A stretch of 64,000 nt of DNA from assembly GCA_910577435.1 (NCBI GenBank), contig CAJTLV010000002.1, forward strand, positions 1 to 64,000, in the 5' to 3' direction. This document shows, one piece after another, positions 1 through 7,097 of the stretch; the first letter of the stretch is position 1; the number at the start of each line of letters is the position of its first letter. A program made the position numbers and the translations under genes. The notes under the pieces were generated by a model. It worked only from the letters and a program-made list of their open reading frames with translations. It searched no databases and had not been told where the DNA came from. The stretch comes from an uncultured Christensenella sp. Lineage in GTDB: Bacteria; Bacillota; Clostridia; Christensenellales; Pumilibacteraceae.

Positions 1-215
1 ATCCCGAAAGTCTCCGATTTTGCCGACCATTCAGAGCCGAAAATAAACTTGAAAAAACCTATATCACGAAAAGCGGGTATGCTTGCATAAAGCAAATAAC
101 CGATAATCGTAAACACGGCAAGAATGGAAAATGCCGCAAGGGCTATAAATATTGCCTTTGCGATATTTTCCTTTGAAAAAAACTTTGCCGTCTTTATCTT
201 TGTAAGCGTAGTCAT
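1..215 (-). CDS. pstC: Phosphate ABC transporter permease PstC, N-terminal part (cut by window edge)
   Basis: The reverse strand from 215 encodes the first 71 residues of an inner-membrane permease: a short basic N-terminus, one hydrophobic helix, then a stretch ending GSEW..KSETFG, as PstC proteins have before their main permease domain. PstC pairs with PstA to form the channel of the high-affinity phosphate importer. The start lies one base after the pstS stop, so the two are co-transcribed and probably translationally coupled. The rest of the gene, and presumably pstA and pstB, lie to the left of the window. Confidence 0.85.
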   Translation of the reverse strand, partial: MTTLTKIKTAKFFSKENIAKAIFIALAAFSILAVFTIIGYLLYASIPAFRDIGFFKFIFGSEWSAKSETFG

Positions 216-216
216 A

Positions 217-1032
217 TCACTTTACCGAAATATAACCCGCGCCCGTTATAACCGTTTGAGCTTCCGCACTTATAATATAGTCGTAAAAGCCTTGTGCCGC
301 CGCCGACAGCGTTCCGTTTTCTTTGAGTACGATTACGAAAGGACGTTGCAGAGCATAAGTGTTATTCATAATGTTTTCCACCGTGCAAGCAACACCGTCT
401 AAACTTACCGCTTTAACCGTATCGTCCAGACTTCCGTAGGAAATATAACCTATACTGTTCGTCGCGGTTGCAATGGTTGTCTTTACGCCGCCCGTCGAAG
501 TGATTTCTGATACGACTTTATCGCTCGTTCCCGACAAATATTTTTCTATTTTCATAAGGTCGTCGAACGCCTTGCGCGTGCCGCTTCCAGCTTCCCTTCC
601 GATTGCCGCGGTAATGGAAGAGTTGGGGATTGACGTGCCGTTTTCGTAAAGAGCTTTTACGTCCGCTTTGCTTACGTCCGTTATATCGCAACTCTTATTG
701 ACGATAAGCGCGATTCCGTCCATGCAGAGCGTATAACCTTTTACGCCCGTATCTTTTTCGGTCAAATCTCTTGAAGCCATACCGAAATCGTTTAATCCGT
801 TTTGTACGTCTTTAATGCCCGTGCTCGAATCGGACTCATTGATTTTTATACGGATATCGTGCGTCTTTTCGTATTCCGCCGCAAGTTTTTCCATTATGGG
901 TGTAACCGACGACGAACCCGATACGGTAATGCTTTCTTTTTTACTGCCGCAACCCGTCATTGCACCGAGTGTTCCGCATACCAACGTGGCAACGCAAAGC
1001 GCACTTGCCAAAATTTTGCCTACTTTTTTCAT
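217..1032 (-). CDS. pstS: Phosphate-binding lipoprotein PstS
   Basis: 271 residues. This is the extracytoplasmic phosphate receptor of the Pst importer. It has a basic and hydrophobic signal peptide with a lipobox-like MTGC at residues about 26-29, then SGSSSVTPIM, the phosphate-binding loop, and a GREAGSGTRKAF motif typical of PstS. The start at 1032 is chosen over an upstream ATG at 1086 because it has a clear AAGGAG 7 bases upstream and the signal peptide begins there. pstC follows directly. A vegetative-type promoter lies at 1072-1099; I cannot identify a convincing Pho box. Confidence 0.93.
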   Translation of the reverse strand: MKKVGKILASALCVATLVCGTLGAMTGCGSKKESITVSGSSSVTPIMEKLAAEYEKTHDIRIKINESDSSTGIKDVQNGLNDFGMASRDLTEKDTGVKGYTLCMDGIALIVNKSCDITDVSKADVKALYENGTSIPNSSITAAIGREAGSGTRKAFDDLMKIEKYLSGTSDKVVSEITSTGGVKTTIATATNSIGYISYGSLDDTVKAVSLDGVACTVENIMNNTYALQRPFVIVLKENGTLSAAAQGFYDYIISAEAQTVITGAGYISVK

Positions 1033-1071
1033 TTTGTTTCTCCTTGAATTTTTTATTTTTGTCGTTTGACA

Positions 1072-1099
1072 AGTATAGAATAGCAAGAAGAAGTAACAA
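1072..1099 (-). promoter_or_regulatory. Promoter of pstS-pstC
   Basis: Reverse strand: TTGTTA (1094-1099), 16-base spacer, TATACT (1072-1077), about 40 bases before the pstS start. Confidence 0.55.
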
Positions 1100-1130
1100 A
1101 GTTAGTCAGTCAGTTGCAATAAATATGTAA

Positions 1131-1167
1131 AAAGAAACAGGACTTCGATTTGAAATCCTGTTCTTTT
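1131..1167 (-). terminator. Terminator of the NUDIX-asparaginase operon
   Basis: AACAGGA paired with TCCTGTT, extended inward with one mismatch around a GATTT loop, followed on the reverse strand by a T-rich run. It lies between the asparaginase stop and the pstS promoter. Confidence 0.7.
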
Positions 1168-1386
1168 TCATCGCTTGAAAGTGCAACTCTTATAAAATTT
1201 TTGTTTTTTAATCCCTATGGGAATTGCGCTTTTATCCGAGAGCCTTTTACGTTAAGTGTATGATCTTGATTATAAATCGGTTTTTACTTAATTAGCAATA
1301 TGATCCTATCGTAAAAACGAAATAAACGCAATCTATAATAATACGACGCCGACGCCGACCGAACTGTTCCGATCTGCGATCGCGGA

Positions 1387-2283
1387 TCATTCCACTATCT
1401 CACCGACCGCATTTTTTCTTACGAAAGCGGGCAAATCTTTAATATTGTTCTTTAAGCCGATCAGAACTTTTATATACAGCGAGTTTTGCGTAATGCCGTA
1501 ACAAGGCACGATGTTTTCGGCAAAGTCCTGCCCCGCATACTTGCGTTTGCCGACAGTGAGATAAATCGGAAGTTCGGGGTGCGCTTCTGCAAAAGCGTTG
1601 AGCGCGGCGGCATTCACTGTGCCGCTGTGGTATGCGCTGTGAACGACGGCGGACATTCCGTCGACGTTGAACGCCGAATAATCGAGACCGACATACGGAG
1701 TGATGGAAATAGCTTTTCGCCCGTCTATGTCGAAGTTCAAGTCTCGCATAAGTCCGCTGTCGTGAAAAACGCTGTCGCCTATCGAAAAGTAATAATGTTC
1801 GTGCAGATGCGCAGGCATAAGCCGCGCCGCGTGATGAATGCGCGTCGGCATCTCCGGATTTTTATAAACCACATAAACGCCCGGCTTGCCGGTCCGCAAG
1901 AATGTCTTTGTAGATTGAAGTATGTCGAATCCGTTACTGTCATGCTCGGTGAGCGGCGCGTCGGCGGCGCAAATAACTATCGGTATGCGCGTCGATGAAA
2001 ACGCATAAGCAAGGTAGGCGGACGAAAACGCGAGAGTATCCGTGCCGTGCGATACGACGATCGCGTCGGGTTCGCTTTTTTGTGCCGCCTCGATTATGCG
2101 CCTGAACTCGTTGAGATCGGCAAACTCCATCTTTTCGCTGTGGATCTTAAACGAGTCGAACACCCGCGTCGCGCCGACGGCATTGGCTATCTGATCTGTC
2201 GCCGCGTCCGAAAGCCTGATCACTCCGTCGCTGTCTACGCGGCTTCCTATGGTGCCGCCCGTTGCAACTAGCGCAATTTTCAT
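1387..2283 (-). CDS. L-asparaginase-family protein
   Basis: 298 residues, slightly short for L-asparaginase (about 320). The N-terminus reads MKIALVATGGTIGSRVDSDG, with the first catalytic Thr in TGGTIG, and the second signature is VVSHGTDTLAFSS (about residues 76-88). These are the two amidohydrolase active-site motifs, so hydrolysis of asparagine to aspartate and ammonia is likely. No signal peptide, so probably cytoplasmic. It follows the NUDIX gene by 11 bases and has a GAGG ribosome-binding site within the gap. Exact substrate is not proven. Confidence 0.85.
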   Translation of the reverse strand: MKIALVATGGTIGSRVDSDGVIRLSDAATDQIANAVGATRVFDSFKIHSEKMEFADLNEFRRIIEAAQKSEPDAIVVSHGTDTLAFSSAYLAYAFSSTRIPIVICAADAPLTEHDSNGFDILQSTKTFLRTGKPGVYVVYKNPEMPTRIHHAARLMPAHLHEHYYFSIGDSVFHDSGLMRDLNFDIDGRKAISITPYVGLDYSAFNVDGMSAVVHSAYHSGTVNAAALNAFAEAHPELPIYLTVGKRKYAGQDFAENIVPCYGITQNSLYIKVLIGLKNNIKDLPAFVRKNAVGEIVE

Positions 2284-2294
2284 AACAGTAACCT

Positions 2295-2894
2295 CTATCT
2301 TAATGTATCAAACAAGTAGTAAACGATTTTCGAATGATCGAACGCCAATCTGCCGCGCTCGATTATCTTCGTGTTATTCAAGTCGACCGTGCCGAACGTA
2401 TCGCGCGCGACTTCGAGTTTGCAAGCGAATTTTTCTGGTCCGATAAAGTCGAGTACGACGGAGTTCCCCGTTTCGTCCACCTCGAACTCGAACCATTCCG
2501 CAGTTTCCGCATCGTCGCCGCCGACGGCAGGCTGAATATCGTCAAGCGTCGCCGTAAAAACAACGGTGATATTGCGCCAACGCGGATCTCTGTGCGGCGC
2601 AGACGCAGTTACGAGCTGACGGAGCGGCACACCGACTATCCCCGTCTCTTCGGACAGCTCGCGTGCGGCGGCGACTTCGCACGGTTCGTCTCTCTCCACA
2701 AACCCGCCCGGAAACGCATAATCGCCTATAAACGGATGTCCGCCCCTCTTTATCAGCAACAGCTTACCTCCGCGCGTCGACGGCACGAAAAGAACGGCGT
2801 CGACGGTTACCGACGGACGAAAATACTTAGTCACGTCGTATTCGCGCAAAAATTCTTGTTCGGTCATTCCCGATTTATCTCGCGGCGCGGTCAT
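2295..2894 (-). CDS. NUDIX hydrolase
   Basis: 199 residues. The Nudix box is complete: G-FVERD-E-PCEVAAA-REL-SEE-TGI at about residues 64-86, the metal-binding motif that cleaves nucleoside diphosphates linked to another group. The N-terminal REYDVTKYFRPSVTVDAVLF and C-terminal region resemble NrtR/ADP-ribose-type NUDIX proteins, but there is no DNA-binding tail. Start supported by GGGGGTG four bases upstream. First gene of a two-gene operon with the asparaginase; promoter at 2931-2959. Substrate unknown. Confidence 0.88.
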   Translation of the reverse strand: MTAPRDKSGMTEQEFLREYDVTKYFRPSVTVDAVLFVPSTRGGKLLLIKRGGHPFIGDYAFPGGFVERDEPCEVAAARELSEETGIVGVPLRQLVTASAPHRDPRWRNITVVFTATLDDIQPAVGGDDAETAEWFEFEVDETGNSVVLDFIGPEKFACKLEVARDTFGTVDLNNTKIIERGRLAFDHSKIVYYLFDTLR

Positions 2895-2930
2895 TGTTCA
2901 CCCCCGTATCGGTTGTATAACGGTAAAGAT

Positions 2931-2959
2931 ATTCTAGCACGCCCCGCCGAAAATATCAA
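2931..2959 (-). promoter_or_regulatory. Promoter of the NUDIX-asparaginase operon
   Basis: Reverse strand TTGATA (2954-2959), 17-base spacer, TAGAAT (2931-2936). Confidence 0.65.
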
Positions 2960-3014
2960 GCGAAAGCCGCCCGAATATAATTAAATTAAGATTAAATTTC
3001 AATATGAATATAAT

Positions 3015-4544
3015 TCATATCAGCTTGATTTTTTTCCATCCGCCCGTGACGAACCGCGCGACGAAACAGACGGCGCGCACCGCCCAATCCAAGTACATTG
3101 CGATCCACACCGCAAGCACTCCGAGACCGGTCGTATACGCCAACAGGTATGCCGCGCCTATGCGAACCACCAACATAGACACAACTGACACGGACATAGT
3201 GTATTTTACGTCGCCTGCCGCGCGCAAAGCGTTCGGCAGAAAAAATGCGGGCGTCCATATCGCCGCCATAGTAGGGCAAAACGTTATCACGATAAGATTG
3301 GCGTCCGTTATCGCGCTCGGCAATAAATCAAAAAGCGAAAAGAGAGACGGCGCGGCAAATACGAGAACGAGACACACGAAAATATTAGCTATATACACGG
3401 CGCCCGTCAATTTAAGAGAATACTTCTTCGCCCCGTCGGTATCGCCCGCGCCGCAACACTGACCGATGACGGTCACCGCGCCGAGACCGGCCGCCATTCC
3501 GGGTACGTTTGCGAACGAACACAACGTATTGGATATCGCGTTCGCCGCAACCGCCGCCTCGCCCATTGTCGATATCAGACTGGCGACGACAAGTTTGCCG
3601 CCCTGAAAAAGTCCGTTCTCTATGCCTGTCGGCACGCCTATGGCGAATATCTTTTTTACTATGTTTTTGTCGAACGCGGGCTTGAAATTATCGAGATGGA
3701 TAGCCCGCTTCTTATTGAACAAAAGAATAAACAGAAGCGCTCCGCCGACAAACCGCGACACGAGCGACGCTATCCCCGCGCCCATAACGCCTATTTTCGC
3801 GCCGTAGATGAGCGCCGCGTTGCCGCCGAAGTTTATCACGTTCATCGCAATCGACGTGTACATAGAGATCTTGGAGTTGCGCATCGACCTAAACAGCGCG
3901 GCACTGCCGTTATATATAGCGAGAAACGGATACGACAGCGCGGACAGCCAAAAATATGTATACGCATTGTCTGCGGTCAGCTTGTCGATGTTGCCGAACA
4001 GCACGCCGAGTATGCCGCGATTGAATATCAAAACCACCGCCGCTATGATCACGGACGCGGCTAACATAACGTAAAGCAACTGCTTTGCCGCGCGACACGC
4101 CTTGTCGCTGTCACCGTGACCGAGATACTGCGACGCCACGACGGCACCGCCCGTCGCGAGCGCGGAAAATACCTGTATAAGCAATAGATTGACCGAATCG
4201 ACAAGCGATATCGCCGACACGGCCGCTGTGTTCTCTATGTCTGTTCCGACCGACGTGACCATAAGCGTATCCGCCATTCCGATCGTGACCGCAAGCAGTT
4301 GTTCGACTACGAGCGGAAGAATGAGCGCCCACAGCATTTTTGCGGTAAACAGCGCAGGCTTTTTTTCCGCAGTTTTTTCAGGTTCGCTTACCGAATCCGC
4401 ATCATCGCTATCGGCGTCGACGGGAAGCGGCACGGCAACATCGGCGGGCGCAAGAGTTTCCGACTCTTCCGCTCGCTCGCCGCCCGTGACCGCGTTTTCA
4501 CTGTCTATATTGTCGACTACATCGCTGTCCGCATTTTCTTGCAC
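3015..4544 (-). CDS. MATE-family efflux transporter with acidic N-terminal extension
   Basis: About 509 residues. A multidrug/toxin extrusion exporter: about 12 hydrophobic helices beginning at ALILPLVVEQLLAVTIGMADTL, the usual MATE opening, with an internal repeat at VGVPTGIENGLFQGGK. It probably exports cationic compounds using Na+ or H+. Before the first helix is an unusual acidic, Ser/Asp/Glu-rich cytoplasmic tail of about 70 residues. There is no ATG before the first helix. The open frame runs to a TTG at 4595, but a TGGTATAAT extended -10 box at 4551-4559 lies between it and a GTG at 4544. I therefore take the GTG, six bases after the -10, as a leaderless start. Confidence 0.85.
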   Translation of the reverse strand: MQENADSDVVDNIDSENAVTGGERAEESETLAPADVAVPLPVDADSDDADSVSEPEKTAEKKPALFTAKMLWALILPLVVEQLLAVTIGMADTLMVTSVGTDIENTAAVSAISLVDSVNLLLIQVFSALATGGAVVASQYLGHGDSDKACRAAKQLLYVMLAASVIIAAVVLIFNRGILGVLFGNIDKLTADNAYTYFWLSALSYPFLAIYNGSAALFRSMRNSKISMYTSIAMNVINFGGNAALIYGAKIGVMGAGIASLVSRFVGGALLFILLFNKKRAIHLDNFKPAFDKNIVKKIFAIGVPTGIENGLFQGGKLVVASLISTMGEAAVAANAISNTLCSFANVPGMAAGLGAVTVIGQCCGAGDTDGAKKYSLKLTGAVYIANIFVCLVLVFAAPSLFSLFDLLPSAITDANLIVITFCPTMAAIWTPAFFLPNALRAAGDVKYTMSVSVVSMLVVRIGAAYLLAYTTGLGVLAVWIAMYLDWAVRAVCFVARFVTGGWKKIKLI

Positions 4545-4550
4545 GCGCTT

Positions 4551-4559
4551 ATTATACCA
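4551..4559 (-). promoter_or_regulatory. Extended -10 promoter immediately upstream of the MATE gene
   Basis: Reverse strand TGGTATAAT, six bases before the GTG at 4544; the -35 is weak (TTTATT at 4574-4579, 17-base spacer). No Shine-Dalgarno sequence can fit. Confidence 0.55.
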
Positions 4560-4683
4560 CCGCCGCGCGACGAAATAAAGCAATTTGCGGAACAATAAAA
4601 AATTTTTTCGATAGTTTATGCCGTAACTATTCGGCGCTTCGATATAAATTCACCGAGCGCGGCAGGCTGTCTTCCTGCGTCGG

Positions 4684-5262
4684 TCAAGTCAACTTTTCCA
4701 TTATGGAAAGGAACTTACCCACCTTATTATCGTCGAGTGCCGCGATATAACGCGTCAGCCTGTCAAAGTTATCAGTCTCTTCTCTGCCGTAAGGATCGAC
4801 ATACGCCACACCGCGCGCGTCGAGATCGCGCATTATCCGCTCCACGTCGTCGCGGTGCGAGCGCAGTACCGAACGATACTTATTCTGCAAGCGCAAGGCC
4901 TTTCTCGCGTCGCCGCCCGAAAGCTCGGCTATCGTGGCGCGAACCGACTTTCCCCGCGCCTTGCCTATCAATATGCTCTCTACCAACGCGTCGACCTCGC
5001 TCGCGTCGAACGGAACGAATGACTCGCGCTTGATCGAAGTCGGCTTTATGCCGAGCCGTTTTGCGATTTCGGGAACAAGCTCGAACGTCTTTGCCTGACC
5101 GTAATAATAATTGCGCACCGAATTCACCGACCGTCCCGTTTTTGCGGCGACGACCGCAAACGCCGACGACAGGCTTTTACCCGCGTCGCGGTGGCTGTCA
5201 CACAATGCGAACAGCGATTTTGTCTGTTCTATCGTCCATACTTTATTCGTGTTGTTATTCAT
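4684..5262 (-). CDS. Myb/SANT-like DNA-binding regulator (RsfA-like)
   Basis: 192 residues. The N-terminal 50 residues (VWTIEQTKSLFALC...GRSVNSVRNYYYGQ) have the Trp and helix spacing of a Myb/SANT-type helix-turn-helix, as in the prespore regulator RsfA of Bacillus. The remainder is charged and helical without a recognised domain. Start at 5262 chosen over 5313 because GGAGG lies five bases before it. It is divergent from the 5364 gene, with about 100 bases between. A role in sporulation gene control is inferred from the domain only. Confidence 0.6.
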   Translation of the reverse strand: MNNNTNKVWTIEQTKSLFALCDSHRDAGKSLSSAFAVVAAKTGRSVNSVRNYYYGQAKTFELVPEIAKRLGIKPTSIKRESFVPFDASEVDALVESILIGKARGKSVRATIAELSGGDARKALRLQNKYRSVLRSHRDDVERIMRDLDARGVAYVDPYGREETDNFDRLTRYIAALDDNKVGKFLSIMEKLT

Positions 5263-5363
5263 AAAACCTCCGACTGTGCCGTACGGATACGGCTGTGTCC
5301 GATTTATTGCCAACCTAGCTACGAATTATACATACCGACAAAAATAACCGCATAAAATAGCGT

Positions 5364-5906
5364 ATGGAACTGCATATAAAAAGCGAATTCGAATGCGTAT
5401 ACCTGATAAACGGCGATTTTGTCGAGACGGCGAACCGCCTTACAATGTCCGAATACGACATAGTGTACGTAACAGCCCTGCCGTTAAAGCACTCGCTGTT
5501 GCCGTACACCGTCAAACTTTGCGGCACCGAGAGCATAACGACCGAACTCGCTACGGGGATCAGGCTCGACGCGGACAACTACCTGCTTATACTCTCGCCG
5601 CGATATATGACGGTATACGTGAGCGCACAAAACGTGCCGTCGCAAGGTTCGCACATATCGCGGCTGTTCTCGCTGGTAAAAGCGGGCGATCTCGCCGCCG
5701 CGCACGCAATGCTGTCGGACACGCTGAAAAGCAGTATCGACCGCAACGATCTCGCGTCGTTCTTTTCCGACTATGAAAAAATCGCCGAATGCACTTGGGC
5801 GTCCGGCGAAAATAAATTCTATTTGATAGACAAAAACGGGGCGTCGCGTCTGCATTCGTATGCGCTCAAAGACGGATTTATCGACGACATCGTGGAAATG
5901 GATTGA
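5364..5906 (+). CDS. Hypothetical protein, 180 residues
   Basis: Not recognised. Soluble, no signal peptide or membrane helix. The N-terminal 95 residues look like a beta-rich domain (MELHIKSEFECVYLINGDF...) and the C-terminal half is mostly helical with a short ENKFYLIDKNG strand. Divergent from the Myb-like regulator gene, which may control it. There is no Shine-Dalgarno sequence; TAAAAT at 5353-5358 lies only five bases before the ATG, so the message may be leaderless, although no good -35 is visible. Confidence 0.6.
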   Translation: MELHIKSEFECVYLINGDFVETANRLTMSEYDIVYVTALPLKHSLLPYTVKLCGTESITTELATGIRLDADNYLLILSPRYMTVYVSAQNVPSQGSHISRLFSLVKAGDLAAAHAMLSDTLKSSIDRNDLASFFSDYEKIAECTWASGENKFYLIDKNGASRLHSYALKDGFIDDIVEMD

Positions 5907-5920
5907 CAAAACGGGCGCGT

Positions 5921-6655
5921 TCATCTCCGTCTGTTTCTCGACATCATAAGGAGCGCGAGCAACCGCAAAAGCTGGATCAGCGACATCATAAACGACGCGA
6001 CATACGTGAGTGCGGCGGCGGTCAGCACCTTTCGCACGCCCGCAGCTTCGTCGGGCAACAGACACGTTTTCAGATATTTATATGCGCGCCGACTCGCGTT
6101 AAACTCGGTCGGCAACGTGACCAATGCGAACAGCGTGGACAAGCCCATAACCACAAGCCCGATTATAATGAAAATATCGCCTATACCCGTCATCGACGCA
6201 CCGAAGCCGAAAATGTACCCTATTATAAACATAGGCCACATTACCGTGCTTGCAATATTGACTATCGGAACGAGTTTTAAGCGCAACGCCGAAAAGAAAT
6301 AATGCTTGGCGTGCTGAACCGCGTGTCCGGCCTCGTGACAGGCAACCCCGATAGCGCCGATACACGCGGAATTACGCACGGTGTCGGACAGCGATATAGT
6401 GTTGGTTGTCGGATTGAAGTTATCGGTCAGCGAGCCGCGCACCGCAGTAAATCCAATGCCCGAAACTCCGCTGTTTATGAGAAAATTGCGGGCATACGAC
6501 TCGGCGCTGATACCTGACGAACTCATAATACTGTTGTATTTATTGAACGTAGTCGTGACGTTCAGTTGCACGATCACTCCGATTATCATTAACGGAATAA
6601 ACGAAAATATGCTTATCGTATACAAGAGATAAGCGGGATCTTCGAAAAGAAACAT
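5921..6655 (-). CDS. YugP-type membrane zinc metallopeptidase
   Basis: 244 residues. Belongs to the YugP/Zn_peptidase_2 family: an N-terminal membrane helix, then IGVACHEAGHAVQHAKHYF, containing the HEXXH zinc motif (HEAGH, about residues 106-110), followed by hydrophobic helices including a C-terminal pair. The active site faces one side of the membrane; physiological substrates are unknown in the family. Start supported by AGGAGG. Single gene with its own promoter (6683-6711). It is convergent with the 5364 gene, 14 bases apart. Confidence 0.9.
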   Translation of the reverse strand: MFLFEDPAYLLYTISIFSFIPLMIIGVIVQLNVTTTFNKYNSIMSSSGISAESYARNFLINSGVSGIGFTAVRGSLTDNFNPTTNTISLSDTVRNSACIGAIGVACHEAGHAVQHAKHYFFSALRLKLVPIVNIASTVMWPMFIIGYIFGFGASMTGIGDIFIIIGLVVMGLSTLFALVTLPTEFNASRRAYKYLKTCLLPDEAAGVRKVLTAAALTYVASFMMSLIQLLRLLALLMMSRNRRR

Positions 6656-6682
6656 ATCCGCCTCCTATGTGGCAATGCAGAT

Positions 6683-6711
6683 ATTCTATCATACTCGGCA
6701 AAGGTAGTCAA
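6683..6711 (-). promoter_or_regulatory. Promoter of the YugP-like gene
   Basis: Reverse strand TTGACT (6706-6711), 17 bases, TAGAAT (6683-6688). Confidence 0.7.
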
Positions 6712-6850
6712 CCCTTTACCGATTATCGGCACTGCGCGACCGGGTATAATTTCGCGAAAATTCGACAAAATAATTACAAGCACGACCGAGCGGCGGACGG
6801 CGAAACACTTCGCCGCCGCACCGATCGGGTGCAATTTACGGGAGGAAATG

Positions 6851-7006
6851 ATGGATAAAAAGTTGACATCGGGCAAGATTGCGCCCAAGACCGGCGAGTA
6901 CAAGATAATCGCGTCCAACGGTCGCAGTGTCGGCACCGTTCGCGTTAAAAAGGGCGACAGAATGCCCCCGACGCAGCACAGCGGCAGCCACTTCGAAATT
7001 AACTGA
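6851..7006 (+). CDS. Small YjzC-like protein, 51 residues
   Basis: A short gene with a strong GGGAGG ribosome-binding site ending five bases before the ATG at 6851 (an in-frame ATG at 6848 is too close). The product begins MDKKLTSGKIAPKTGEYKI and continues with a RVKKGDRMPPTQH segment. The pattern of 'G..AP.sG.Y' followed by a 'G...PPT' stretch resembles the small YjzC-family proteins of Bacillota, whose function is unknown. A strong hairpin terminator follows at once (7014-7049), which supports this being a real transcription unit. Confidence 0.7.
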   Translation: MDKKLTSGKIAPKTGEYKIIASNGRSVGTVRVKKGDRMPPTQHSGSHFEIN

Positions 7007-7013
7007 CAGCGAT

Positions 7014-7049
7014 AAAACTCCTCCGTACCGATCGGTACGGAGGAGTTTT
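7014..7049 (+). terminator. Bidirectional terminator between the YjzC-like gene and the ABC permease gene
   Basis: Long perfect stem (ACTCCTCCGTACC paired with GGTACGGAGGAGT) with a short GAT/ATC centre, flanked by A and T runs, so it can work for both convergent genes. Confidence 0.9.
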
Positions 7050-7097
7050 ACAATATACGGCTGTCAAGGTTATGTGCAGTCATTAGCTCTCGTATTT

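Larger units (their letters stand above)
1033..1386. other. Intergenic region of 354 bases between pstS and the asparaginase gene
   Basis: No gene seen. It contains the pstS promoter (1072-1099) and a strong hairpin (1131-1167) that should terminate the leftward asparaginase transcript. The remainder (1175-1386) is AT-rich with several T runs and no recognisable RNA structure or reading frame. Confidence 0.6.

Noticed and set aside
4545..4595. TTG start of the MATE gene at 4595
   Set aside because: The promoter -10 TATAAT lies downstream of this codon, so it would not be in the mRNA from that promoter.
6613..6936. Reverse ORF of 107 codons covering the YjzC-like gene
   Set aside because: No ribosome-binding site; it overlaps the YugP promoter and is opposite to a better-supported small gene.
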